The notes under the pieces are model-generated. The model was given only the letters and a program-made list of their open reading frames with translations. It did not search any database and had not been told where the DNA came from. A DNA stretch of 64,000 bases from JADKCL01 sp046329055. GTDB taxonomy: Bacteria > Bacteroidota > Bacteroidia > J057 > JADKCL01. This document shows, piece by piece, positions 1 through 7,903 of this stretch. Position 1 is the first letter of the stretch. The number at the start of each line of letters is the position of its first letter. The stretch lies in assembly GCA_046329055.1 (NCBI GenBank), contig JAXLVK010000016.1, positions 14,142 through 78,141 of the forward strand, in the 5' to 3' direction. The translations under genes were made by a program, and so were the position numbers.

Positions 1-939
1 GCCAGGGCGTTGCGGGAGCGGGACATCAGGCTGGATTGGGTGCTGGACGAAGGGCTTGGCGTGATTGATGGCGCGTTCAAGGATAGCGACCCCCCGATAG
101 CACTGGTTGCCATGGCCGAAAAAGGGCATGCCAACATCGAGTTGCGGGTCAAGGGTGGCGGAGGTCATTCGGCAGCGCCACCGTTTGAGACGGTGATCGG
201 GACACTGGCATTGGCACTGGACAGGTTGGCGAAGAATCCCATGGAGGAGCGGATGTTGCCCCTGGTGATGGAGAGTTTGCGCAATGCGGCTCCCCTGATG
301 GACAAGAAGACGCAGTTTGCCCTGAAAAATGCCCGCTTGCTGCGCAAGCAAATCCTCGCTGCATTGGCCAAGGATCCGCTCACCGACGCCATCATCCGCA
401 CCAAGATCTCCCCGACCATCATCCAAGGCGGCCTCAAGAGCAATGTCCTTCCCAAGGAGGCATCCGTGATCCTCAATGTCCGGATACTGCCAGGAGACAG
501 CATCGGCTCTGTGGTAGAGCATATCCGCCAGACCATCCATGATGACCGCGTGGAGATCACCGTGATGGACGATCCCACGGAGCCCTCCCCAGTGACCAGC
601 CACCAGAGCCAAGAGTTTGCGGCGCTGAGTGAGACCATCAGGGACATTTACCCGACTGTGATCGTGTCACCAACCCTGATGCCTGCCGGGACCGACAGCA
701 AGCACTTCATTCCCCTCAGCGACAACCTGTTTCGTTTTTCACCCTTCCGCATCCACAAGGATGAAGGCAGCCGCATCCACAATACCAACGAGCGGATTTC
801 ACTGGCTGCGGTTGACGACATGCTTGCCTTTTACATGCTGCTTTTTCAAACTTTGCCCCTCCATGGAAGAACTTCTGAAAAAAATCATGGTGCAGGTGAT
901 CGACGACATGATCCCGGTGCACAAGTTCCTCGGCATTAG
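1..939 (+). CDS. M20-family metallopeptidase, C-terminal part (cut by window edge)
   Basis: The reading frame is open from base 1, so the 5' end of the gene lies outside the window. About 312 residues remain. They contain the M20 dimerisation (lid) domain, with GGGGHSAAP close to its start and later a TIIQGG-LKSNVLP stretch, and then the second half of the catalytic domain, with PAGTDSKHF and a late H-K-D-E-G segment supplying metal and active-site residues. This pattern fits the carboxypeptidase S / PM20D1-like branch of M20, which hydrolyses peptide or N-acyl amide bonds. The first metal ligands are off the edge. The last 25 or so residues overlap the next gene and look unlike the family, so the natural end may be near base 880 if one base is missing in the T-run near 841. 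Exact substrate unknown. Confidence 0.85.
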   Translation, partial: ARALRERDIRLDWVLDEGLGVIDGAFKDSDPPIALVAMAEKGHANIELRVKGGGGHSAAPPFETVIGTLALALDRLAKNPMEERMLPLVMESLRNAAPLMDKKTQFALKNARLLRKQILAALAKDPLTDAIIRTKISPTIIQGGLKSNVLPKEASVILNVRILPGDSIGSVVEHIRQTIHDDRVEITVMDDPTEPSPVTSHQSQEFAALSETIRDIYPTVIVSPTLMPAGTDSKHFIPLSDNLFRFSPFRIHKDEGSRIHNTNERISLAAVDDMLAFYMLLFQTLPLHGRTSEKNHGAGDRRHDPGAQVPRH

Positions 940-1321
940 CCTGAAAGATGTGCGTCATGGTTGGGCGCAGCTCTACCTCCCCTACCGTCAGGAACTCGAG
1001 GGTGATCCCCGCAGCAATCGGATGCACGGAGGCATCATTGCCTGCCTGCTGGACTCTGCTGGGGGTGCGGCTGCCATCACCACCCTTACCGGGCCCGATG
1101 ACATGATCAGCTCGATTGACATCCGGGTGGACTACCTTGAGCCTGCCAAACCAGACAATGTCATTGCCGAAGGCGAGATTGTACGGAGTGGCAGTGCGAT
1201 CATCGTGACCAGGATGAAGGCCTTCCACGAATCAACAGGAGAGGTCATCGCTGAGGGCAAGGCCGTGTACCGGGTGAAACGGAAGGGCGAGGGCATGGGC
1301 TTGGTAAACGTAGAGGAGTAA
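863..1321 (+). CDS. PaaI/YbgC-like hotdog-fold acyl-CoA thioesterase
   Basis: A protein of 152 residues, starting at the ATG at 863 (MEELLKK). Longer upstream readings of the frame are cysteine- and serine-rich and unlike the family. The motif HGGIIACLLDSAGG around residues 54-68 is the PaaI-type hotdog signature, in which the helix start and the Asp/Gly-rich turn form the catalytic site. Later strands (SSIDIRVDYLEPA, IVTRMKAFHESTGEVIAEGKAVYRV) complete the fold. Family members hydrolyse acyl-CoA thioesters in the cytoplasm; the acyl group cannot be told from sequence. It overlaps the annotated end of the M20 gene by 77 bases on the same strand, suggesting translational coupling or a frame error there. 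Confidence 0.85.
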   Translation: MEELLKKIMVQVIDDMIPVHKFLGISLKDVRHGWAQLYLPYRQELEGDPRSNRMHGGIIACLLDSAGGAAAITTLTGPDDMISSIDIRVDYLEPAKPDNVIAEGEIVRSGSAIIVTRMKAFHESTGEVIAEGKAVYRVKRKGEGMGLVNVEE

Positions 1322-1329
1322 ATCCCTGA

Positions 1330-1550
1330 ATTGTCGTATCGCCCGCCGCAATCGCTTCACACAAAACACTGTATAGCAAGCGATTACACCACAGATTGTC
1401 GTATCGAAGTTGTATTTTGAGTCCCTTTGGTGACCCAAAACCGAACCCTGTAAAAACAAAGATTGTCGCATTGTGATACGACAATCTTCATCATAAATCG
1501 TTAAAAATCAATTCATTCATCAACCCAAGGCGCCGCCGTGATACGACAAT
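1330..1550. repeat. Mirror-arranged cluster of four TTGTCGTATC repeats
   Basis: The 10-mer TTGTCGTATC occurs at 1331-1340 and 1396-1405, and its reverse complement at 1475-1484 and 1540-1549. Both spacings are 65 bases and the whole array is symmetric about base 1440. The inner right copy is part of a 10-bp hairpin, AAGATTGTCG (1459-1468) with CGACAATCTT (1479-1488). A CGATT is also kept about ten bases before each inner copy. The cluster fills the gap between two convergent genes. It may be a miniature mobile element, a REP-like element or a binding-site array; no transposase is present here. Confidence 0.6.
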
Positions 1551-2612
1551 TCACCTTCCTTGCTTGTCTTGAACCTTGGATTCCTTCCGCGCCCGATCGA
1601 TCACCGCTTGGAGCTTAACGCGCAGCTTGTCGAAATCAGGAACCGCAGTCATGTAGTTTGCAACACGGATGCCCGATTTGTCCAATTCCAGCATTTGAAT
1701 TTGTTCCTCGTTGCCTTCGGCGCATAGGATGAGGCCCAGCGGAGGCTCCTCCCACTCCAGCATCTCGTCTTTCTGAAGCATCCGGAGATAGAGCTCCATT
1801 TGAGCCTTGTAGGCAGCCTTGAACTTGGTCAATTTGAGGTCGATCGCCAGCAATCGGCGCAGTCTTCGGTGGTAAAACAACAGGTCCAGATAATGATCCT
1901 CGCCATCGATGATGAATCGCTTCTGCCTGGCCATGAAGAGGAAACCTGTCCCAATCTCCAGGATGAACTTCTCGATATGCCTCAGGATCGCGGATTCGAA
2001 GTCTTTTTCGGAGTAGGTATCTTCCAGACCTAGGAACTCCAGAATGTACCTGTCCCGAAACACCAGCTCTGGATTGAGCTCATTGCAATCGCGGAGGCGT
2101 TTCAAATCCGCGCGAATCGTTTCCTCAGGCTTCCGGCTAATGGCAGTTCGCTCAAACAGCATGCTGCCGATCTTCTCGCGAAGGGTTTTCACGTTCCAGC
2201 CCTCAATCCGGCAGATTTCCGTGTAAAACTCTCGTTCCAGCGGATTCCGGATGGGCAACAAGGCGATGAAATGCGTCCAACTCAGCTGCCTGATCGCCGA
2301 AAGCACAATGTCCTCGTCGGGAAACAGGTCCGCGAACTGCATCATCCGCCGCAGGTTCTTCTCCGAGAAGCCATCGCCATAGCTCCCCTGCAGCTCCAAT
2401 GCGAGTTGTAAGACCACATTCTTCCCGTACTCTGCACGGCGATGCTTCAGCACCTCCTCATTGATCCGCCGACCGACCTTCCAGTACAGAAGAGTCATCG
2501 TCGAATTCAGCGTCCGTGCTGCAAATTCGCGACTGTCATGGATCAACCCCTTGACATCCGATACCAAATTGGGAGTCTTTTGCTTGGTTACCTCCCCACG
2601 TTTCTTTCTCAT
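1551..2612 (-). CDS. DUF1016 (YhcG-type) PD-(D/E)xK nuclease family protein
   Basis: 353 residues, the usual length of the family. The N-terminal DUF1016_N half has the typical LLYWKVGRRINEEV and YGKNVVLQL patches. The C-terminal half carries the nuclease core: LDLLFYHRRLRRLLAIDLKL (Asp in the first strand, D-x-K in the next) followed by the QMELYLRML helix. Homologues are found near restriction systems and mobile elements; their biological role is poorly known. The start ATG gives a basic N-terminus, MRKKRGEVTK. A second, diverged copy lies at 6684-7715 on the same strand. The symmetric TTGTCGTATC repeat cluster is directly downstream of its stop. Confidence 0.85.
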   Translation of the reverse strand: MRKKRGEVTKQKTPNLVSDVKGLIHDSREFAARTLNSTMTLLYWKVGRRINEEVLKHRRAEYGKNVVLQLALELQGSYGDGFSEKNLRRMMQFADLFPDEDIVLSAIRQLSWTHFIALLPIRNPLEREFYTEICRIEGWNVKTLREKIGSMLFERTAISRKPEETIRADLKRLRDCNELNPELVFRDRYILEFLGLEDTYSEKDFESAILRHIEKFILEIGTGFLFMARQKRFIIDGEDHYLDLLFYHRRLRRLLAIDLKLTKFKAAYKAQMELYLRMLQKDEMLEWEEPPLGLILCAEGNEEQIQMLELDKSGIRVANYMTAVPDFDKLRVKLQAVIDRARKESKVQDKQGR

Positions 2613-2674
2613 TTTTCTCCTTTTGAAAGTTCATTCAATTGGAGACTTCTCATACTATTGGGCAAATATGAAAA

Positions 2675-4093
2675 TTATTTATTCTTTTTGCCAATGAATT
2701 CTACAAAAAGAATTGCAGATGCAAACAAAATCAGCCAAGCGATCCGGGACTGAAGCCTCGCGTACACGTTCGCCAAGGCGCCTGTCAACACAGCATTGAT
2801 GGCATACGACAAGACCGCAATCGCGACGAACCATGCCATCCCGGCTGGTATCCGACGCCGATACACCATGCTGACCACCACCAATACAATTCCTGAAAGC
2901 GCCATCGTCACCCACAAAACCCAAGTGTCGAATTCAAATGAAATCTCTCGGTTGAATTGAACGCTACCACGGTACTCGGGAATCTTCTCGGGCAGCCGCC
3001 GCTCGAAGAATTTGTAAGGCGAACTGTTTTCGTCATTTGGAGCTAGGCCCTCACCAACCGAAACGGCGGACATTTGCGCCCATCCGGCCTTCATGCATTC
3101 GCCGAGATAGGCCATCAGGTACTTCCGTCGGCCAAAGAAATCATTCAGCAAGGAATCGTACCCAGGCTGACTCTCCTCCCAGTATCCCGTCTTCTTGAAG
3201 GGCGAATCATCATGCCAGATGAACGCCGCCGTCGAATTGGGCAAGGAATCCGCATACGGACAAAGCGACCAATGACGCTCCGGGCAGGTCTCATGCAGGT
3301 AGTCCGCGAGCAAGCCTGTCTCGCTCAGCCGTGCCATGGTGAAGACATGCGCCGACCGCGTCATGCGCCAGCCGAGGCCATTCACCGCATTCGAAGCATA
3401 GAAAAATAAGATTGAGCCAAATGCCGCCAACAGCACCCACCCCATTCGCCAGAACCGTGAAGGGAAACCGCGCCGACGGATCCACTGAATCCCGCCAAAC
3501 ACTGCAAGGCAGGCAACCAGCCCCAACAACAATGCCGGATGGCTGTAATGGCTGACCCCCATCACGAACAACAACGCCGCAATTCCCAGCCTGCCCCACC
3601 ACCGCAGCTCATCATCGAAGACCACCAGGAAAAATCCCAGGGCCATCAATCCCGTGAAGATGTCCGGCATGATCTGACCCGCATACCAACCGATTCCGGT
3701 CAGTCCCACGCTGCCCACCATCCCGAGTCCAAATCCGATCAATCTCCGCCCTCGGGGCAACAGCACGCGCACTGTCCTGAAAACCAACCAAGAGAACATC
3801 AGCGCCTGCATCGCCAAGGTCAGCCACACCTGATCCCCAAGTGCCGTGTAGCGAATGAACAACCCATACCCGGTCGGCCGCGCCATGGGCACCTTTCCCT
3901 CGAATGCGGTCGCGAGGTAGGCCCCTGTGTCGCTGTACATCAGCGGAAATCCATTCCACATCGCAGGCAATAGCAGCAGGATCGCCCCCAAGGCAACGGC
4001 AGCGGCTCCGATCCATGCCGACGGGTTCAACCATCCTCCATTTTCAGAGGACTTCCATCCCAATCCAGAAGCGCTATTCGTAGGCTTGCCCAT
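2675..4093 (-). CDS. Polytopic membrane protein, GT-C-like, unknown function
   Basis: 472 residues with about ten hydrophobic segments, beginning near residue 28 (WIGAAAVALGAILLLLPAMW). An early loop with FPLMYSDTGAYL and a large extracytoplasmic loop (about residues 250-370, rich in Trp, Asp and Cys) recall GT-C glycosyltransferases or related lipid-linked-sugar enzymes, but I see no diagnostic catalytic motif. It starts 12 bases after the stop of the barrel protein upstream on the same strand, so the two are probably one transcript driven by the -7 box near 4770. Treat the enzyme class as a guess. Confidence 0.75.
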   Translation of the reverse strand: MGKPTNSASGLGWKSSENGGWLNPSAWIGAAAVALGAILLLLPAMWNGFPLMYSDTGAYLATAFEGKVPMARPTGYGLFIRYTALGDQVWLTLAMQALMFSWLVFRTVRVLLPRGRRLIGFGLGMVGSVGLTGIGWYAGQIMPDIFTGLMALGFFLVVFDDELRWWGRLGIAALLFVMGVSHYSHPALLLGLVACLAVFGGIQWIRRRGFPSRFWRMGWVLLAAFGSILFFYASNAVNGLGWRMTRSAHVFTMARLSETGLLADYLHETCPERHWSLCPYADSLPNSTAAFIWHDDSPFKKTGYWEESQPGYDSLLNDFFGRRKYLMAYLGECMKAGWAQMSAVSVGEGLAPNDENSSPYKFFERRLPEKIPEYRGSVQFNREISFEFDTWVLWVTMALSGIVLVVVSMVYRRRIPAGMAWFVAIAVLSYAINAVLTGALANVYARLQSRIAWLILFASAILFVEFIGKKNK

Positions 4094-4105
4094 GGTTGCA
4101 GAGGG

Positions 4106-4723
4106 TTATTTGTCCCCCTTGCGGTCCTTCATGCGAGGGGCGAGCATCTTGCTCAGGAGTTTCGGGAACCGCACTGCGATGCCGACCTTGGCAGAGAGGT
4201 ACTCCGAGCGATAGTCCACCGTTTCGCCATTGTAGGGGCCTTGGTTGAGTTGCCAACGAAGGCCCAAACCAAAGCTGAATGCCAGATTGTTCGCGATCGG
4301 AATCCGGCCACCCACTCCGGGGCTCACGAGCAGCCCCCCCTTGCGGTCTCCGCCACCCAAGCTGATCGAGTATCCAGCATCCAATGACACAAACGGCGTC
4401 CACTTCCGTTGCGGAAAATGCAGCCGCGCATCCGCGAATATCGGCAGCAGCAGCATGTCACTCGGCCCGTACCCTTGGATCGCTACCCCGATGCCCGCAG
4501 TGAAAATCCGATTGAATTGGTACCCAACCACCGTCTGCGCACCCAAGGAAAGCGGATAATTCAGATTCCCCGCCAGCGGCAAGCCGAAATCAAAGTCCGT
4601 CATGCTCAGCACACTCGCATAGGGCGACCGCAGGGTCTGGGAGTCGGACTGGGCGCGGGCAGCCAGGGCGGCCATCATCACCGCCAATCCTGTCACCAAG
4701 ATCTTTTTCGTCCAGTATCGCAT
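4106..4723 (-). CDS. Small outer-membrane beta-barrel-like protein
   Basis: 205 residues with a clear Sec signal peptide (MRYWTKKILVTGLAVMMAAL, cleavage after the Ala-rich stretch before QSDSQ). The remainder alternates polar and hydrophobic residues in short strands (AGIGVAIQGYG, FADARLHFP, SLDAGYSISLGGG, LAFSFGLGLRW, LSAKVGIAVRF), as in eight-stranded outer-membrane barrels of the OmpA-like/OmpW size class. The last natural strand ends near ...VRFPK, followed by a basic tail of about 20 residues, which is unusual for a barrel that normally ends in an aromatic residue. It shares a transcript with the membrane protein downstream. Confidence 0.7.
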   Translation of the reverse strand: MRYWTKKILVTGLAVMMAALAARAQSDSQTLRSPYASVLSMTDFDFGLPLAGNLNYPLSLGAQTVVGYQFNRIFTAGIGVAIQGYGPSDMLLLPIFADARLHFPQRKWTPFVSLDAGYSISLGGGDRKGGLLVSPGVGGRIPIANNLAFSFGLGLRWQLNQGPYNGETVDYRSEYLSAKVGIAVRFPKLLSKMLAPRMKDRKGDK

Positions 4724-4766
4724 CTATTCTTGATCCTGAAGGGCAACACAACGCCCCGCAGTGAGT

Positions 4767-4774
4767 CAAAGATA
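4767..4774 (-). promoter_or_regulatory. Putative -7 box (TATCTTTG) for the 4723-2675 operon
   Basis: On the minus strand TATCTTTG is an exact match to the Bacteroidota sigma-ABfr -7 box TAnnTTTG, about 43 bases before the ATG at 4723. The -33 TTTG element is weak. Confidence 0.5.
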
Positions 4775-4834
4775 TTTTCGCATTGGGAAGAATCCTAGCC
4801 GGGAACCAATTGCTGAGTGTCAAGGCTTGGCCGG

Positions 4835-5376
4835 TCAAGTATAGTCCGCATGCACCATTGACGGTACACGAAAGGTCATCTGAGTCCGCCCATCAAAATT
4901 GCTCACCGCGAAATCACCCAGACCAATGATGTTCATGCCGATGATTGCATCCATGTCCTCGCTAACGGCGCTGATTTCAGTAACTTCCAAGTTGATCGCC
5001 ACAATGTGTTTGGCAACTGAAAACAGACTTCGTAGATGTTCTCCAAGACATATCCTGCAGCCGTGAGCACAGATGCCTTCCGCACCTGGGTTCAACCCCA
5101 ATGCTTGAGCGACATTCTTGGTGATGCAGCAACAGGTCGCGCCTGTGTCCCAAAGCTGCCCCGTGCTGGAAAGACTTTTCACACGTTCTCCGGTTCACGT
5201 CGCCTTCGAATCTCCACCGCACTCGAAAACACTACCGTACGATCGGGATAGCCCGTCGTAAATGCTCTGTAACCCGTCATCCTCTCTAAAAAATTGCCCG
5301 GTTGATAATCTGAGTATAGGCTTCCTTGCCCGGCAAACAAGACTGGATCAAACGTCCCCTCTTCAAATTCCTGCAC
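4835..5376 (-). pseudogene. Retropepsin-like aspartic protease gene, broken by several frame shifts
   Basis: The reading frame starting at GTG 5182 contains LWDTGATCCCITK, the D-T-G-A active-site loop of bacterial retropepsin-like proteases, and ends with MDAIIGMNIIGLGDFAVSN and a FRVPS end, both hallmarks of the family. Between them, at about 5000-5075, the family-like stretch LTAAGYVLENIYEVCFQLPN is found in a different frame; the original frame resumes at VAINLEVTEI. The upstream part (5179-5376) is in a third frame and overlaps the GTG by GTGA. Restoring the frames would give one protein of about 180 residues. Either a decaying gene or sequence errors; the surrounding AT-rich, gene-poor DNA favours real decay. 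Confidence 0.65.
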
Positions 5377-5684
5377 CGCTGCCCAGTACGCCCCTCCTGA
5401 ATGCTATCAGAAATAGCCCCAAAACGAAAACTCCCCACGATCACGACCTCCTTGCCAAAATGATCTTTGGCCAACTTCGAATCTTAATTGGCTTGAGGTA
5501 AAATGCAAAAGCCTTCTCCAACATGACGCAGATATAAGCGGCCATTCTCAACAAAACAACGAAAAGCTGAACAAATTTTAAAAATCACGTGCCGTTGAGA
5601 TACGTACGAGGCGTCATAATCAGTTCAGAAGTCTTTCCAGTAGCCCCTTCTCGCTTTGAACACCCCGCCCGAACACCAATAATT

Positions 5685-6252
5685 TTAGCCCAAATTTAGG
5701 GCCCTCTTTCTCAACTTGAGTTCACTTTGCTTTTTTGGGAGAGTTGCCACGATTTCTCGGTATTGGATAATTAGAGACGTGACGAGCAATAGCAAATGGT
5801 ATCTGGAATTAATTGTAATAATAATTACTTCAGATAGTCTCACTTTCTGCTTCAATATCTCGTCGAGAAATGAAGATAAAAACTGATAAAATGTATCATG
5901 GTAACAGCCGTAAGTTATTCGTGTTATTTCTAAACTCACATCAAAGGCAATCACATCTTTCTCGCCTTCTACCTTTTTGCTCATCAACGATTTTGAAGAT
6001 TTGGCTTTTGCTGGATGGGTTGATAATCGTAATTTTCATGAGACCCCGATCCAAAATTATTTCTGTTCCCACTTCAGGCATACCCACTTCTTTGACACTA
6101 TTCCTCCCTTGAGAAGATTTCCATTTGCTTAATAGAATTAATCGCTCTTTGACTGGCCAAAGGTGGCAAAGCATATTGCCAAACAAACGAAAAGCATCAA
6201 GTACTTCATGGGAAAAGTCAAATTTTGCACCCTGCAATCTCGAATATTTCAA
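5685..6252 (-). pseudogene. Possible broken gene of unknown family
   Basis: Two minus-strand frames, 5941-6252 (103 codons) and 5685-5987 (100 codons), overlap by 47 bases and read more sensibly when joined near 5985: the first runs through GTEIILDRGLMKITIINPSS, the second continues SKKVEGEKDVIAFDVSLEI. A single base change would fuse them into one protein of about 190 residues. No family is recognised. The AT-rich base use matches the island, not the rest of the window. It may be a chance pair of frames. Confidence 0.25.
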
Positions 6253-6350
6253 GATTCAAATTACGTGATTTGCAATAAACTTCGACTTGAATTTGGAATT
6301 GGCATTGTTTGGAAAAGACCTAGTTTTGATGTCATTTTTAAGAAAAGAAG

Positions 6351-6563
6351 ATGAGTCGAAATGAACTAATGTTGAAGGATCACCTGAAAGCCTCCTGGAA
6401 GACGTCTAAAAGCCTAAAGGATGGACTCCAAAAGCATTCTCAGGATGTTTCAAATCGAAAACCCTCCCCAGGCGACGACCTTTACCAAAGGGTCTGGGAA
6501 CATGAGCTCGAAAAGGCGGTAAAAGCAGAAAACAAACTAATTGATATTTTGAAGATGTTTTAG
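6351..6563 (+). CDS. Small hypothetical protein in AT-rich island
   Basis: 70 codons, ATG at 6351 overlapping by ATGA the stop of a preceding 63-codon frame. The product is charged and probably helical (VWEHELEKAVKAENKLIDIL). I recognise no family. The composition differs from the surrounding genes. It could be a real small gene or chance. Confidence 0.25.
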   Translation: MSRNELMLKDHLKASWKTSKSLKDGLQKHSQDVSNRKPSPGDDLYQRVWEHELEKAVKAENKLIDILKMF

Positions 6564-6603
6564 GAGCACTGCTAGAAATCCAAGAAGATTAAGGTTACTC
6601 CGA

Positions 6604-6684
6604 ATGTTAGTGAATGCCCTCACCCACTTCCATCCCGCCATGCGGCAATGGTTCGAAGCCGCCTTCGAATTCCCCCCGGACATT
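6604..6684 (+). pseudogene. Fragment resembling the N-terminus of an Lhr-type helicase
   Basis: The 27 codons from ATG 6604 include HFHPAMRQWFEAAFEFPP, which matches the start of Lhr proteins (compare LHPATHQWFTSSFEAATD at 7904). The resemblance stops at base 6684, exactly at the end of the DUF1016 gene on the other strand. The two copies differ at many bases, so this is not a fresh duplication. It looks like the left-over 5' end of an lhr-like gene cut off when the DUF1016 gene arrived. Confidence 0.45.
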
Positions 6685-7715
6685 CACCCTTCCAATCGAC
6701 GTCGCGACATTTCAATCGCTAGTTTCAACTTTGATTGCAGGACTTCGATGGATGGAAGCTCTGTGAGGTACTCTGCGACATGGATGCCGTTTTGATCCAT
6801 TTCCAAGAGCTGAACCAATTCCTCATCCTTATCAGCACAGAGAATGATGCCGATGGGGGGCAATTCGTTGGGGTGTTGCTCATATTTTGCCAGCCACCGC
6901 AGATAAAGTTCCATCTGCCCTTTGTGCTCGGCTTCAAATTTGCCGAGCTTGAGGTCGATGGCGATAAGCCGCCGGAGCTTGCGGTGGTAAAACAATAGGT
7001 CGAGGTAATAGTCCGTGTCGCCTACAGTGATGCGCTTCTGCCTTGCAAGAAAGGCAAAATCATTTCCCAGCTCCAGGATGAACAATTGCAATTGGTGCAA
7101 AATCGCTTGCTCGATGTCTTTTTCGCTGTACGTATCAGCCAAGCCGAGGAAGTCCAATATGTACGGGTCTTTGAATGCCAAGGGAATGCTCATTTCCTGC
7201 GTTGTGCGCAAAGCTTCCAAATCACCTTTGATCGTTTCCTCGGGTAGCTTACTCAAGCTCGTCCGTTCAAAAAGCATGGAATTGATACGATCCTGCAATT
7301 GCCGACTGCTCCACCGTTCGTTGGCCGACATTTCAAGGTAAAATGCCCTTTGTAAGTCTGTTTTCAGGTATTGGATGGTCTTGAGCTGTGTCCAGTTCAA
7401 TTGTCTCCGCACTGCGGAGAGAATCTGATCCTCGGAAAAAGTCTCCGCACTGCGGAGACAATGCCAAAGGTGCTTTTCGCTCCACCCTTTGCCGTATTGC
7501 ATGACCAAGTGCTGTGAAAGCTCGGAAACCACCTGCTTGCCGTAGGCCGCACGGGCATTGCCGAGCAAGCGGTCGTTCAGGTATTTGCCGACATTCCAAT
7601 ACAGCAGCACGATCTCTGTATTCACCGCGACCATGACCTTGTGGCGGCTGCTGTCGATCATTTGCCTTACTTGGTCAAACAATGCGGAGGCAGAAGGGAT
7701 TGTCTCTGGCGTCAT
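6684..7715 (-). CDS. DUF1016 (YhcG-type) PD-(D/E)xK nuclease family protein, second copy
   Basis: 343 residues. N-terminal DUF1016_N features include LLYWNVGKYLNDRLL and YGKQVVSEL. The nuclease core DYYLDLLFYHRKLRRLIAID is followed by LKLGKFEAEHKGQMELYL, with the same Asp and D-x-K positions as the copy at 1551-2612. The two proteins are clearly homologous but strongly diverged, so they are not a recent duplication. It sits between an Lhr-like fragment and the real lhr gene, both on the opposite strand. A near-perfect -7 box lies at 7762-7769. Function unknown; relatives occur in defence and mobile contexts. Confidence 0.85.
   Translation of the reverse strand: MTPETIPSASALFDQVRQMIDSSRHKVMVAVNTEIVLLYWNVGKYLNDRLLGNARAAYGKQVVSELSQHLVMQYGKGWSEKHLWHCLRSAETFSEDQILSAVRRQLNWTQLKTIQYLKTDLQRAFYLEMSANERWSSRQLQDRINSMLFERTSLSKLPEETIKGDLEALRTTQEMSIPLAFKDPYILDFLGLADTYSEKDIEQAILHQLQLFILELGNDFAFLARQKRITVGDTDYYLDLLFYHRKLRRLIAIDLKLGKFEAEHKGQMELYLRWLAKYEQHPNELPPIGIILCADKDEELVQLLEMDQNGIHVAEYLTELPSIEVLQSKLKLAIEMSRRRLEG
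7404..7459. repeat. Two copies of a short palindrome inside the DUF1016 gene
   Basis: TCTCCGCACTGCGGAGA at 7404-7420 recurs as GTCTCCGCACTGCGGAGAC at 7441-7459, each with 7-8 bp arms around a three-base loop. Both lie in frame within conserved coding sequence (LRSAET and SAVRRQ), so they replace rather than interrupt the protein. Confidence 0.5.
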
Positions 7716-7761
7716 CTTGGGAAATGTAGCGATACTTTGAAATTCCGTGTGAATGAAGCTG

Positions 7762-7769
7762 CAAAGATA
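7762..7769 (-). promoter_or_regulatory. Putative -7 box (TATCTTTG) for the DUF1016 gene
   Basis: TATCTTTG on the minus strand, about 46 bases before the ATG at 7715, matches the Bacteroidota -7 consensus. No convincing -33 element was found. Confidence 0.45.
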
Positions 7770-7903
7770 TGTCGATCCAAGTAATCAGCCCGTTTGGGAA
7801 AAGAATGCGTCGAAACCATGAGCAGGAATCCTCTCTTGGGTGAATTGGTCACCTACCCGCATTTTCCCTAAATTCGCCCAACAAGGTCGCGAAGCAAAGA
7901 AGA

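Larger units (their letters stand above)
5377..6683. other. AT-rich, gene-poor island
   Basis: This stretch is visibly richer in A and T than the flanking DNA and has no confidently identifiable intact gene. It holds two overlapping minus-strand frames (5685-6252), a short plus-strand frame (6351-6563) and a fragment resembling the start of Lhr (6604-6684). Its composition and debris suggest foreign DNA or a worn-out insertion hotspot between the retropepsin remnant and the second DUF1016 gene. Confidence 0.5.

Noticed and set aside
5286..5474. Minus-strand frame of 62 codons next to the retropepsin remnant
   Set aside because: No family resemblance and overlap with the remnant's upstream part; probably chance.
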